Notes: generated by a model not told the origin, from the sequence alone. 64,000 nt of DNA from Cohnella laeviribosi DSM 21336 (GCF_000378425.1 NZ_KB899821.1:1-64000); one strand, 5' to 3'. Counted from the first letter of the stretch, positions 1 to 8,417 are shown. Program-made: numbers and translations.

Positions 1-265
1 TAAGAACGTCATCTGTCTGCCCGCGACCACCCAAGTCTACAGGACTAGCCCTTGGCGGCTTTGGATTTCGTTGTGTTTTGGCAACTCATCCGACTAACCC
101 TGCCTCCAATTGGGTTCGTGTACCTTGGCCCGTGCATTTGCCTCCGGCTTCCTTCAGATTCCGCCTCACGACGGACACCCTTGCCCTTGGCTACGGTAGG
201 CGCTCGCCAGCCCCCGCTCGGGACTTTCACCCTAAAGATGACGTCCATGCTGGGCGTACAAATAA
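1..265. other. Gene-free stretch at the window edge
   Basis: I see no credible gene here. Reading frames open in several directions, but none has a convincing ribosome binding site or a recognisable protein. The stretch lies beyond the terminator of the small minus-strand gene that follows, and any gene entering from the left would be cut by the window edge. Confidence 0.4.
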
Positions 266-295
266 GCGAAGCCGGCCCGTGAGAGCCGGCTTCGC
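266..295 (-). terminator. Rho-independent terminator of the Gly/Phe-rich small gene
   Basis: A perfect 11-bp stem (GCGAAGCCGGC paired with GCCGGCTTCGC) encloses an 8-nt loop. Read on the minus strand it is followed by the T-rich TTATTTG. It lies about 25 bp past the stop codon at 319. Confidence 0.7.
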
Positions 296-318
296 AAACG
301 CATTGACCTAGTCGGCGA

Positions 319-588
319 TTACCAAAACCCGTCAAAGCCGAAACCGCCAAAGCCGAATGGGCCGAACCCGCCGAAGCCGAACGGCTGAGTTCCGATGGCC
401 AGCAGGTCGAACAGCACAAGCGGAATAAACGCCTTCGTATGCACCGCTTTCCCTTTCGGTTTTTCAAGCACCAACTTGTTGCCGCTGACGCGTACGAGCT
501 TGCCGCTGACGACGGAGCCGTCCTTCCGCATAGCATAAACGTACCGACCCACCAATTTAAGGGCTTGCTCTCGGGTGACGCGGGACAT
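319..588 (-). CDS. Small protein with Sm/SH3-like N-terminus and Gly/Phe-rich tail
   Basis: An 89-residue protein of unknown function. I chose the ATG at 588 because GGAGG sits 6 nt upstream; a longer in-frame start at 648 lacks such a site. Residues 1-55 look like a small beta-barrel: a strand pattern around GRYVYAMRKDGSVVSGKLV is followed by a basic stretch. The last 20 or so residues are almost only Gly, Phe and Pro in GFGGFG-type repeats. Such tails occur in small spore- or envelope-associated proteins of spore formers, but I do not recognise the family. It has its own terminator at 266-295 and no operon partner. Confidence 0.75.
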   Translation of the reverse strand: MSRVTREQALKLVGRYVYAMRKDGSVVSGKLVRVSGNKLVLEKPKGKAVHTKAFIPLVLFDLLAIGTQPFGFGGFGPFGFGGFGFDGFW

Positions 589-858
589 GGAAAACCTCCT
601 TTCCGCGATAAAAAGCCTTAGGGAAGTCTCTTCGTTGCCTATGCCCATGGCTTTATCGCTTTCCTACAACGTATGTAAACGACCCCTGGCCGACTTGTAC
701 CCTTGCCCTGCCCGGCCAAAAAGGGCTAAGGGATTACCGTTTTGCGCGAATGTGTAATGGATAAGCGTGAAACAGCCCTCACCTGGACAACAAGGCGGGG
801 GTTGTTGACGTTGGCATTACCGCCGTTATCCCCGTAGAGAGATGGGCGGGTAAACATT
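589..858. other. Intergenic stretch upstream of the small gene
   Basis: No gene is supported here. It holds the leader of the small gene and an imperfect inverted repeat at about 699-735 (CCCTTGCCCT pairing with AGGGCTAAGGG with a bulge) without a T-run on either side. It runs directly into the 52-bp repeat array. Confidence 0.4.
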
Positions 859-1274
859 GCGGCTGGCGGCGATGTAGGGTACTGGGCGGACTTCTTGACG
901 GTTGAGCACCGCGGCTGGCGGCGATGTAGGGTACTGGGCGGACTTCTTGATGGTTAAGCACCGCGGCTGGCGGCGATGTAGGGTACTGGGCGGGCTTCTT
1001 GACGGTTGAGCACCGTGACTAGAGGCGATGTAGGGTACTGGGCGGACTACTTGATGGCTAAGCACCGCGACGGGCGGCGATGTAGGGTACTGGGCGGACT
1101 TCTTGACGGTTGAGCACCGCGGCTGGCGGCGATGTAGGGTACTGGGCGGACTTCTTGACGGTTGAGCACCGCGGCTGGCGGCGATGTAGGGTACTGGGCG
1201 GACTTCTTGATGGTTAAGCACCGCGGCTGGCGGCGATGTAGGGTACTGGGTGGGCTTCTTGACAGTTCTCCACC
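859..1274 (+). repeat. Eight-copy 52-bp tandem repeat array (locus 1)
   Basis: Units start at 869, 921, 973, 1025, 1077, 1129, 1181 and 1233, an exact 52-bp period. The constant core begins GCGATGTAGGGTACTGGGCG, followed by a more variable part ending GAGCACCGCGGCTGG. Because 52 is not a multiple of three, reading frame rotates from unit to unit, which argues against a coding repeat. There are no unique spacers, so it is not a CRISPR array. The same unit recurs inverted at 47718-47918 and in decayed form at 30204-30276. Confidence 0.95.
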
Positions 1275-1684
1275 AGTTCAAGCTGTATTCTCGATCACCC
1301 GTCCAACCAGAGGAATCCCCGTTTTTATAGTCCTGCACTCATCTTTCCGCAGCTTCCGGGCATGATGAAAGCGTATTGGGTTTGACGCTTACTTTAACGG
1401 AGTGCGAATGCCAAGCGCGCATGAACTTCCCGGGAGATTCGCACCCCTTGCCGCGGCTGGGTTTTCCGCATTTTGGATATAAATATCCGTCTATTCCTTT
1501 TATAATAAAATCAGGGTTCGCGAAAACGAGCCCTTAAGCCCTTGCCGCATAAAGGATTTGAAGCTAGGCTGTCGCTCCTCACGCGCGCGTGTGGATAACG
1601 CCCTTGCGGTCCATCAGCAGATGGCGCGCCAGCGGCTCGGGTCGCTCCTCACGCGCGAGCGTGGCCAACGCCCGTGTCCAACAC
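1275..1684. other. Gene-free stretch between repeat array and rplT terminator
   Basis: No gene is supported. It contains a palindrome GGATATAAATATCC at 1475-1488, a spaced inverted repeat GTGCGAAT/ATTCGCAC around 1404-1437, and two imperfect direct copies of GTCGCTCCTCACGCGCG near 1569 and 1648. None explains itself. Confidence 0.5.
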
Positions 1685-1728
1685 AAAAAGCCACCGCCCC
1701 CAGCCGAAACCGGCCGGAGACGATGGCT
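1685..1728 (-). terminator. Terminator of the infC-rpmI-rplT operon
   Basis: On the minus strand an imperfect GC-rich hairpin (outer arms AGCCATCG and CGGTGGCT, inner CCGG/CCGG type pairs) is followed by TTTTTGTG. It sits about 30 bp past the rplT stop codon. Confidence 0.6.
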
Positions 1729-1755
1729 CTCCAAGCGAAAAAGAATCGCGCGCGA

Positions 1756-2115
1756 TTACGCGTTGATTTTCGATTTTGCGACGCCTGCAAGCGAGTTGAA
1801 CGCGTTGATGTCGTTGACGGCCAGATCGGCCAGCATCTTGCGGTTCACTTCGATGCCCGCGAGCTTCAGGCCGTGCATCAGCTTGCTGTAGGACAAGCCG
1901 TTTTGACGGGCTGCCGCGTTGATCCGCACGATCCACAACTTGCGGAAGTTGCGTTTCGTTTGACGGCGGTCGCGGTATGCGTACAGGAGCGACTTCATAA
2001 CCTGTTCGTTAGCTTTCTTGAACAGGCGATGCTTCGCGCCCCAGTAACCTTTTGCCAGTTTCAACACTCTATTGCGACGGCGGCGCGTTACGAATCCGCC
2101 TTTGACTCTTGCCAT
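1756..2115 (-). CDS. rplT: 50S ribosomal protein L20
   Basis: A complete 119-residue L20, the usual length. The N-terminus [26 protein letters not shown]-type basic arm and the C-terminal [15 protein letters not shown] segment are family hallmarks. L20 binds 23S rRNA early in large-subunit assembly and in Firmicutes also represses its own operon by binding the infC leader. It is the last gene of infC-rpmI-rplT, 54 bp after rpmI, and is followed by a terminator at 1685-1728. Confidence 0.98.
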   Translation of the reverse strand: MARVKGGFVTRRRRNRVLKLAKGYWGAKHRLFKKANEQVMKSLLYAYRDRRQTKRNFRKLWIVRINAAARQNGLSYSKLMHGLKLAGIEVNRKMLADLAVNDINAFNSLAGVAKSKINA

Positions 2116-2169
2116 TTGCCATTACCTCCCGGTAAGAATGAATAATGCGTTTGAAGCCCAATCGCAGGC

Positions 2170-2370
2170 TTACTTCAGATTGGCCAGTTGTTGCTGCATG
2201 CGGCGAATGTCGCCTTGGGCAACGAGCGGCTGGGTGGACAGCACGCGTTTTTGACGGCCGGACTTGTGGGCGAGCAGATGGTTTTTGTACGCCTTGAAGC
2301 GTTTTACTTTGCCCGTACCGGTAATTTTGAAGCGGTCTTTCAGACTGCTGTGGGTTTTCATCTTAGGCAT
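2170..2370 (-). CDS. rpmI: 50S ribosomal protein L35
   Basis: A complete 66-residue L35. It opens MPKMKTHSSLKDRFKITGTG and continues with the basic AYKNHLLAHKSGRQKR segment typical of the family. It is a small structural protein of the large ribosomal subunit. It is 18 bp downstream of infC with GGAGG just before its ATG, and is co-transcribed with infC and rplT. Confidence 0.98.
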   Translation of the reverse strand: MPKMKTHSSLKDRFKITGTGKVKRFKAYKNHLLAHKSGRQKRVLSTQPLVAQGDIRRMQQQLANLK

Positions 2371-2388
2371 CGGTTGTTCCTCCTGTCA

Positions 2389-2901
2389 TCAGTGGCTCTT
2401 CGGAGCCAAGATCATAATCATGCTGCGGCCCTCGAGCTTCGGCACGCGTTCGACGACGCAGATGTCGCCCGCTTCGTTCGCTACGCGCTCCAGAATTTTC
2501 TGGCCGATATTGGCATGGGCGATTTCGCGGCCGCGGAAGCGCACGGAGCACTTCACTTTGTCGCCTTCCTTCAAAAACTTCACGACATTGCGGAATTTGG
2601 TCTGGAAATCGTGCTCCTCGATATTCGAGCGGAACCAAACCTCTTTCAGGTCGACAATCTTTTGATTCTTCCGAGCTTCCTTCTCTTTCTTCTGCTGCTC
2701 GTAGCGGAATTTGCCGTAGTCCATGATGCGGCAAACCGGCGGCTTTGCCTGCGGAGCGATGTTCACAAGATCGAGATTGGCGTCGTAAGCGATTTGCAAA
2801 GCTTCGCGGAGCGGCTTGATGCCGATCTGCTCGCCGTCCGGGCCGATAAGCCGGACTTCCTTCGCCCGGATTTCCTCATTGATTTGATGATCCCTGCTGA
2901 T
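2389..2901 (-). CDS. infC: Translation initiation factor IF-3 with probable ATC start
   Basis: IF-3 binds the 30S subunit, prevents premature 50S joining and checks start-codon pairing. The body shows EIRAKEVRLIGPDGEQIGI, AKPPVCRIMDYGKFRYEQQ and KGDKVKCSVRFRGREI, covering both IF-3 domains. An in-frame ATG at 2970 lies inside the attenuator hairpin and is not a plausible start. The only strong Shine-Dalgarno, GGAGG at 2910-2914, is 8 nt before an ATC at 2899-2901, giving about 170 residues, the normal length. A non-canonical start is expected because many infC genes use AUU or similar and are controlled by IF-3 itself. The GTG at 2908-2910 overlaps the Shine-Dalgarno and is unlikely. Confidence 0.93.
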   Translation of the reverse strand: MSRDHQINEEIRAKEVRLIGPDGEQIGIKPLREALQIAYDANLDLVNIAPQAKPPVCRIMDYGKFRYEQQKKEKEARKNQKIVDLKEVWFRSNIEEHDFQTKFRNVVKFLKEGDKVKCSVRFRGREIAHANIGQKILERVANEAGDICVVERVPKLEGRSMIMILAPKSH

Positions 2902-2935
2902 ATGTTCCACCTCCAGATTCGACTGGTTGTCATGA

Positions 2936-3112
2936 GCAAAACAAAAAATGCGGGCCCAGAAGACCCACATTCCGTTGCAAACGTTATGCCGGCAAAAAGC
3001 GGATGTAAAATCCGTTATCGTTCCGGACGTTGGCTACGCGTACCAGCCGATCGAAATCGGTCAGGTGAGAAGCGGGCGCTTCTGCTTGAGCGAGCATCAT
3101 GATCATTTGTCG
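2936..3112 (-). ncRNA. L20-type leader with attenuator upstream of infC
   Basis: About 170 nt separate the promoter from infC. The leader contains several GC-rich inverted repeats and ends in a 10-bp stem with two G-U pairs (2947-2956 with 2962-2971) followed on the minus strand by TTTTTTGTTTTG, a textbook intrinsic terminator placed before the gene. In Bacilli the infC-rpmI-rplT leader is an L20-responsive attenuator; position and layout match that family. I have not modelled the anti-terminator. Confidence 0.8.
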
Positions 3113-3119
3113 CTTAGAT

Positions 3120-3148
3120 AATATACCACCTTGACTAGATGTTGTCAA
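3120..3148 (-). promoter_or_regulatory. Sigma-A promoter of infC-rpmI-rplT
   Basis: On the minus strand there is TTGACA (3143-3148), a 17-bp spacer, then TATATT (3120-3125): a near-consensus housekeeping promoter. It lies 10 bp beyond the stop codon of the upstream glycosyltransferase gene. Confidence 0.88.
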
Positions 3149-3157
3149 TGGCTGGCT

Positions 3158-4396
3158 TTACATTTGCTTGCCCTGCACCTCGTCGAGCCGGAGAACGCGC
3201 GTATGCTCGGTATGGCTCCACGTCTTGTTGTTTTGCGTGAAGAAGGCGTACACGGTAATCGGCCACCACGACAGGGAGAAGATCGGGAACGTGATCAGCC
3301 GGAAGTACAGCTTCCACGGCACTTTCTCCAGCATCATCGCAATCGGGGCCTGAAGATACATGTACAGGGCGACCGGAATCGACAGCCACGCCGGAGCGAC
3401 GGCATAGATCGAATCGAAATGCGGTTCGCCCGGAAGCAGCTGGTCGAACCACAGGATGCCGGTCAGCGTAAACCCGAACAGGAAGTTGTAGGCATTAAAA
3501 ACATAAATCGCCGCGTCGATCTTCGTCCAACTGCGCTCCTTGATGCCCTGCCACAGCGTCGGCAGCATGTAATGGCGCGCCACGTCGAAGTGCCCCTGCA
3601 TCCAGCGCAGCCGCTGGCGGGCCGAAGCGCGGAAGGTGATCGGCTTCTCGTCGTATACTCTCGCGTCGAAGTTGAACTTCGGATAAATATTGCGCTGAAT
3701 GCAGCGAATCGTAAACTCCAGGTCTTCGACCAGACTCGTCGCGCCCCAGCCCATCTCTTTGAGCAGTTTCGTCTCGAAGCACATGCCGGTGCCGCCGAGG
3801 AAGTTCGCCAGCCCCAGATTAAAGCGCGGCAGCTGCCAAAGGCGGTTGCAGAACCAGTAGTTGATGCCGTTGGCCGCGCTAACCCAGGAATCGTGCGGAT
3901 TCTTGGTATCGAGGTAGCCTTGGATCACGCGGTAGCCGTTGATCAGGTCCTCGTTCATGTACTTCAGGAAGTCCGTCGCCACGAGATTGTCGGCGTCGAA
4001 CATGACGACTCCGTCATACTGCCGCGGATGCTTCCAGAGCTTCTTCAGCATCCACTCGATGGCGTAGCCTTTGCCTCGCTCGTTCGGATTGACCCGTTCG
4101 CAGGCGTAAACGCCGGGATAGCTGCGGACAATATCCGCCGTGCTGTCCGTACAGTTGTCGCAAATGACGAAAATATCGTACAGTTCCCGCGGATAGTCCA
4201 TCTTGAGCAGGTTTTCCAGAAGCGCTCCGATGACTTTTTCCTCGTTATGGGCGGCGACCAGAACCGCAAAGGACTTGACGGGCGGGTGCTCGATTTTTTC
4301 CCTTTTCCGTTTCCAGGCAAACAAGGACAGAAAAATCTGGTACGTGCCAAGCACGAAAAACAACCCTTGAGCGATCAAAAGCAAAGTGTTCCACAT
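3158..4396 (-). CDS. Family 2 processive-type membrane glycosyltransferase
   Basis: A 412-residue membrane glycosyltransferase. One membrane segment is at residues 5-27 and about three more lie between 285 and 395. The GT-A domain carries VAAHNEE near 48-53, the nucleotide and metal site DADN (134-137), a catalytic ED (224-225) and QRLRW (261-265), the QxxRW signature of processive enzymes such as hyaluronan, cellulose and poly-N-acetylglucosamine synthases. It probably polymerises or transfers a sugar at the inner membrane face. The product cannot be deduced. It is transcribed alone from the promoter at 4534-4562. Confidence 0.9.
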   Translation of the reverse strand: MWNTLLLIAQGLFFVLGTYQIFLSLFAWKRKREKIEHPPVKSFAVLVAAHNEEKVIGALLENLLKMDYPRELYDIFVICDNCTDSTADIVRSYPGVYACERVNPNERGKGYAIEWMLKKLWKHPRQYDGVVMFDADNLVATDFLKYMNEDLINGYRVIQGYLDTKNPHDSWVSAANGINYWFCNRLWQLPRFNLGLANFLGGTGMCFETKLLKEMGWGATSLVEDLEFTIRCIQRNIYPKFNFDARVYDEKPITFRASARQRLRWMQGHFDVARHYMLPTLWQGIKERSWTKIDAAIYVFNAYNFLFGFTLTGILWFDQLLPGEPHFDSIYAVAPAWLSIPVALYMYLQAPIAMMLEKVPWKLYFRLITFPIFSLSWWPITVYAFFTQNNKTWSHTEHTRVLRLDEVQGKQM

Positions 4397-4731
4397 ATTC
4401 GGTTGGACCCCCTAAGACCCCATTTTTCTTCGCGTTTTCCTTTTTCGCGTCTTTCTTTGTTTTACGCGCGACGCGCTCTTGGTGGGCCATGATGCCGCCG
4501 CTTTTTGTTCTCTCTCTAAAAAACACAAAACTGATTGTCGTCGGTTCCTAAACTTTAGTCAAAAAGCAATAACCGCCATTCTCGGTCCCCTGCCGCGCCT
4601 TGCGGCTCTCTGGCGAGCTCAGTAAACCGTTACGCCAGATTTCCTCCGTTAATCAGCCGAATCCGGCTTCTTCCGCGCGTTTTGTTTCCGCAGTCCCGCT
4701 TCGGCGACACCGTTCTACCCCAAACCGGCGC
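4397..4731. other. Intergenic stretch between two glycosyltransferase genes
   Basis: Both flanking genes point left. The stretch holds the promoter at 4534-4562 and the leader of the family 2 glycosyltransferase. I see no clear terminator for the gene on the right and no further credible gene; a lysine-rich frame starting near 4490 overlaps the downstream gene and was rejected. Confidence 0.5.
4534..4562 (-). promoter_or_regulatory. Promoter of the family 2 glycosyltransferase gene
   Basis: On the minus strand TTGACT (4557-4562) is followed after 17 bp by GACAAT (4534-4539), about 140 bp before the start codon. Confidence 0.55.
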
Positions 4732-5907
4732 TTAGGAACGAACTTTCGCCGTCGCGCCGGGCGTGTGCCGGCAGGCGTCCGTTACGCTGGCCAACAGCCG
4801 GTCGAACACCTCGTCCCACGACCTTCCGGACGCTTCCGCAAGCGCGGCGTCGCCGAGCTTCGCCCGCAGCTCGCGGCTTTCGTGCAGCCGGCCCAGCGCG
4901 GCGGCAAATGCGTCCGCATCCCCCGCCCCGCACAGCAAACCGGTCTCGCCGTCCCGGAGCAGATCCGGAACCGCGCCCGCGCGCGCTCCGATCACGGGGA
5001 GCCCGCAGGCCATCGCCTCCAGCACGACATTGCCGAACGTCTCCGTCGGGGAGGGAAACAGCATGGCGTCGGCCGCCGACATCCATCTTCGCAGTTCCGC
5101 CTGAGGCACCGCGCCGAGCATCCGCGCACGCACGCCCCGGCTTGCGGCGAGCTGACCGATTTCGGCGGCGGACGGCCCGTCTCCGGCCAGCACCAGTTCG
5201 GCATCGGCTCCGGAACGCAAGGCGAAACGGGCGGCCGCCTCGACCGCAACGTCCGGCTGTTTCTCCGGCGCGATTCTTCCCGCATACAATATGACGAAAC
5301 GGGAAGGCGGAAAGTTTCTTTTTTTTCTTAATTTTTCGCGATCCGCGTCCCGGAAAAAGACCGACGTATCGACGCCCCGGCTCCAAATCTCCAGCCGTTT
5401 CCATCCGTATCCGCGGCACTCCTCCAGTACCGACCGGGACGGAACGTAGATTTTCCGGCATGGCCGATGGAACCAGTGCAAATATCTCCATAAAAGCTTA
5501 CCCATCCATTGCAGATTGTAAAACGGCAAATACCGAACGAAATGCGTATGATGCGAAGCGACAAGGGGGATGCCGTGCTTGAGGGCAAGATGCCTTCCGG
5601 CCCATCCGACGCCGAACGGCGTCGCCACGTGGACGACGGTCGGCCGGAATTCGAGGAGCTTGCGCTCCGCCGCCGGGGACATCGGCACGCTCACGCGGCA
5701 TTCGGGATACAGAAAAAAAGGGATGCTCGCCAGCCGTTCCGCCGTTCCCGCCGCGCTTTCCGCCCGCCTCGGCGGCGATGGGGCAAACACCCGGACCGGT
5801 ACGCCCCGCTTCCGCAAATAATCGACCCAACGCGCCAGCGTTTTGGCCACGCCGTTCACGTCCGGCGCATAGGTATCCGTGAACAAGGCCAATCGGATTT
5901 CCGCCAT
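4732..5907 (-). CDS. Family 4 (GT-B) glycosyltransferase
   Basis: A 391-residue retaining glycosyltransferase of group 1. The N-terminal half starts with FTDTYAPDVNGVAKTL, typical of enzymes that glycosylate lipid or polyprenol acceptors. The C-terminal nucleotide-sugar domain shows YAGRIAPEK (208-216) and the EX7E motif with E289 and E297 in the ETFGNVVLEA segment. The family includes diacylglycerol glucosyl- and mannosyltransferases, and a glycolipid or envelope role is the best guess. It is a single gene on the minus strand, divergent from the PAP2 phosphatase gene, which also acts on lipid-linked substrates. Confidence 0.9.
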   Translation of the reverse strand: MAEIRLALFTDTYAPDVNGVAKTLARWVDYLRKRGVPVRVFAPSPPRRAESAAGTAERLASIPFFLYPECRVSVPMSPAAERKLLEFRPTVVHVATPFGVGWAGRHLALKHGIPLVASHHTHFVRYLPFYNLQWMGKLLWRYLHWFHRPCRKIYVPSRSVLEECRGYGWKRLEIWSRGVDTSVFFRDADREKLRKKRNFPPSRFVILYAGRIAPEKQPDVAVEAAARFALRSGADAELVLAGDGPSAAEIGQLAASRGVRARMLGAVPQAELRRWMSAADAMLFPSPTETFGNVVLEAMACGLPVIGARAGAVPDLLRDGETGLLCGAGDADAFAAALGRLHESRELRAKLGDAALAEASGRSWDEVFDRLLASVTDACRHTPGATAKVRS

Positions 5908-5974
5908 AACCGCTTCGCCTCCTCTTTTTCCGTATCGTACCCTGCGAACGTTAGCGGGGAATCAGCGGAACGTA

Positions 5975-6002
5975 AAACCCGGCAGGATTTCCCGCCGGGT
6001 TT
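5975..6002. repeat. Inverted repeat between divergent genes
   Basis: A perfect 9-bp stem (AAACCCGGC with GCCGGGTTT) with a 10-nt loop lies between the divergent glycosyltransferase and PAP2 genes. It looks like a terminator, but no gene ends here, so it may instead be an operator or leader hairpin. A TTTACA/TTTATA pair spaced 16 bp directly follows on the plus strand and could be the PAP2 promoter. Confidence 0.5.
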
Positions 6003-6124
6003 ACAGAAAGGTTATAGCGGCTTTATACGACCGTAACGTTTCTGAATTATGATGGGGGTACAACGTTCGGGCGCTTGCCGCAAGCCGGCGGCATCCGGAA
6101 CGCGATTACGGGAGGGACGAATGC

Positions 6125-6652
6125 ATGATGCGTTTTTACGACAGGCTCCATGAGTGGGAAGGTCCCCTTTTCCTGTACGTCAATATCCGTTGGAACCGCA
6201 GAGTGTGCAATTTGCTGTTTACCTTTCTCTCGTTGCTCGGAGGCGCGACGTTCAGCCTGGGCATATCGCTGATCGCGGGCCTGTTCATGCCGCAGCCATG
6301 GAGCGCGGCCGGCTGGCAGGCGCTGGCCGCCGTCGCGTTAAGCCATCTTCCGGTTGCCGTCGCCAAGCGCAGCATGCCCCGTCTTCGGCCGTACCAGGTG
6401 TATCCGCAGGCCAAAACGGGAAGACGGCCTCTTCAGGACCCCTCGTTCCCTTCCGGCCATACGACCGCGGCGTTTGCGATGCTGACCCCGTGGATGATCG
6501 CCTTGCCGTCCGCGTTTCCGCTGCTGCTGCTCGTCGGCATCGGCGTCGCGCTGTCCCGTATTTACTTCGGCCTTCACTATCCAAGCGACACCGCCGCGGG
6601 AGCGCTGCTCGGCTCTTCGACCGCGCTGCTCATGTGCAAACTGATCGGCTGA
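6125..6652 (+). CDS. PAP2-family membrane phosphatase
   Basis: A 175-residue integral membrane phosphatase with about five membrane segments. The three family motifs are present: KRSMPRLRP, PSGHTTA and SRIYFGLHYPSD, supplying the catalytic histidines. Members dephosphorylate undecaprenyl diphosphate, phosphatidylglycerol phosphate or similar lipids on the outer membrane face. The start at 6125 has GGAGGG 8 nt upstream. It is a stand-alone gene between a divergent glycosyltransferase and the convergent UbiB-like gene. The exact lipid substrate is not clear. Confidence 0.9.
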   Translation: MMRFYDRLHEWEGPLFLYVNIRWNRRVCNLLFTFLSLLGGATFSLGISLIAGLFMPQPWSAAGWQALAAVALSHLPVAVAKRSMPRLRPYQVYPQAKTGRRPLQDPSFPSGHTTAAFAMLTPWMIALPSAFPLLLLVGIGVALSRIYFGLHYPSDTAAGALLGSSTALLMCKLIG

Positions 6653-6731
6653 CCGGCTCGGGCGGCCGTTCGGGCAACCGTACTTTCCCGATCCGCGGCC
6701 ATGGCGTTCGCGCAAAGACGCCCTCCCCGCG

Positions 6732-8417
6732 CTAAAACCGCCCCGAGCGGAAAATCGAATAAATAAGCCACATAAACATGAGCGCCGCGACGGTAAAACC
6801 GATTTCCACGGCCGGGATTTTCCACAGCAGCGTGTACTCGTGCCCCATGGACGAGCCGATGATCAGCCCGGCCATCATAATGCTGAACGACAGCAGCACG
6901 ATGCTGAACGACAGCCGGTTGCCGACGCGGTCCAGCTTCCTGAGCAGCCGTTCCAATTCCCCTTCCGGCAACGACAGCTCGAGCTTGATCTTCCCTTGGC
7001 GCGCAAGCGTCAGCAGTTCCCTGAGCCTGCCGGGAACATCCGACAGCAGGTCGGCGTATTCGGGCAGATTGCGGGCCCATTGCCTGACGAGGATCCAAGG
7101 ATTGAGCCGCTCCGCAACCAGCTTGCGGCCGAACGGTTCGGCGGCGTCCATAATGCTGAAGTCGGAATCCAGCGCTGACACGACGCCTTCCGTCGTCATC
7201 AGAGCCTTGCCCAGCAGCGTCAAATCGGCCGGAATGCGGATGCGGTGGCGGTACGCCAGCGCCATCAGCTTTTTGACCGCGTCGGCGATGCTGATCTGGC
7301 TGAACGGCACCCGGTAGTACTCCTCCCGCAGCTCTTCAACGTCCGAGCGAAGGGAAGCCCGATCCGCATCTTCGGGGATGAGGCCAAGCCGCTCGATCGC
7401 CCGGATAATGCCGTCCGTGCTCTGGTTGCGCAAAGCGATTACGAAGGAGGCAAAGTGCGTCTTCGCCTCCGGCGCCAGCCTGCCGACCATCCCGAAATCC
7501 AAAAAGGCCAGTTCCCCTCCCGGCAGCACGAGCGCGTTGCCGGGGTGAGGATCGGCGTGGAAAAAGCCGTCCACCAAGATCTGATGCAGCATGGCCGTTG
7601 TGAAACGCTCGGCGACCTGCTTTCGCGAAATGCCGTTCCGGTCGAGTTTGTCCCGCTCGTTCAAGCGGATGCCCTCCAGAAATTCCATCGTCAGCACTTT
7701 GCCGGAGGACAAATTCCGGTAGACGCGCGGAATGCGGATGTACGGCAAGCTGGAGCTGAGCAGCGCGAATTTTTCCGCGTTGCTCGCTTCGCGGCCGTAA
7801 TTGAGCTCGGCACGCAGCGCGGAGCCGAGTTCTTCCATCATTTCGCTTACCCGGTATCTTCGGGCCCAGTCCAGCCGTTTTTCCGCCAACGCGCAAAGTC
7901 CGTTCAATATTTCCAGATCGGTTTCGATGCGCGCGCGGATATGCGGACGCTGAATTTTGACGGCTACGGCCGTCCCGTCCTTCAGCACGGCATAGTGAAC
8001 TTGCCCGATCGAAGCGGCGGCGATCGGCGTCGCGCTCATCTCCGCAAACAAGTCTTCCACGGACGCCCCGAATTCCTGTTCGATAATGCTCCTGACTTCC
8101 GAGAACGAAAAAGCCGGCACGTCGTCCTGCAGCCGGGAAAGCTCCGCGATGATTTCGGCCGGCAGAAGATCGGCCCGCGTGCTGGCAAGCTGCCCCAGCT
8201 TGACGAAGGTCGGTCCCAGCTCTTCGAGAAAAAGCCGTATCCTGAGCCCTATCGAGTGTTTTTGCGCGTCCCGGCCTTCTCCGCTCCAGACCTCCTGGTA
8301 AGGCAGCCCTTGCGCAAGCCCCAGGTCTTTGACGATGTAGCCGAAGCCGTAGCGCACAAATGCCGACACAATTTCGCGGTAGCGCTTGAGATGACGGATT
8401 TTTCTGCCTACGTTCAT
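6732..8417 (-). CDS. UbiB/ABC1/AarF-family atypical kinase
   Basis: A 561-residue membrane-anchored protein of the ABC1/UbiB family. It has the KxGQ motif (FVKLGQ, residues 72-76), the nucleotide lysine in VAVKIQRP, HADPHPGN and LDFG, plus two C-terminal membrane segments at about 495-555. Family members are ATPases linked to isoprenoid-lipid (quinone) metabolism; in Gram-positives the role is poorly known. A phasin-like coiled-coil gene starts the pair 57 bp upstream. This UbiB plus small coiled-coil layout suggests a functional partnership. Confidence 0.92.
   Translation of the reverse strand: MNVGRKIRHLKRYREIVSAFVRYGFGYIVKDLGLAQGLPYQEVWSGEGRDAQKHSIGLRIRLFLEELGPTFVKLGQLASTRADLLPAEIIAELSRLQDDVPAFSFSEVRSIIEQEFGASVEDLFAEMSATPIAAASIGQVHYAVLKDGTAVAVKIQRPHIRARIETDLEILNGLCALAEKRLDWARRYRVSEMMEELGSALRAELNYGREASNAEKFALLSSSLPYIRIPRVYRNLSSGKVLTMEFLEGIRLNERDKLDRNGISRKQVAERFTTAMLHQILVDGFFHADPHPGNALVLPGGELAFLDFGMVGRLAPEAKTHFASFVIALRNQSTDGIIRAIERLGLIPEDADRASLRSDVEELREEYYRVPFSQISIADAVKKLMALAYRHRIRIPADLTLLGKALMTTEGVVSALDSDFSIMDAAEPFGRKLVAERLNPWILVRQWARNLPEYADLLSDVPGRLRELLTLARQGKIKLELSLPEGELERLLRKLDRVGNRLSFSIVLLSFSIMMAGLIIGSSMGHEYTLLWKIPAVEIGFTVAALMFMWLIYSIFRSGRF

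Noticed and set aside
859-1274. CRISPR array
   Set aside because: Whole 52-bp units are conserved with no unique spacers, and no cas genes are near.
826-1338. A 170-codon minus-strand frame through the 52-bp repeats
   Set aside because: It stays open only because the repeat lacks stops in that orientation; the 52-bp period shifts phase at each unit and there is no ribosome binding site.
2389-2970. infC starting at ATG 2970
   Set aside because: That ATG lies within the attenuator stem, has no Shine-Dalgarno sequence and would add 23 unconserved residues.
4245-4526. Lysine-rich minus-strand frame beginning MFFRERTKSGG
   Set aside because: It overlaps the glycosyltransferase start in another phase; its product is low complexity and not recognisable.
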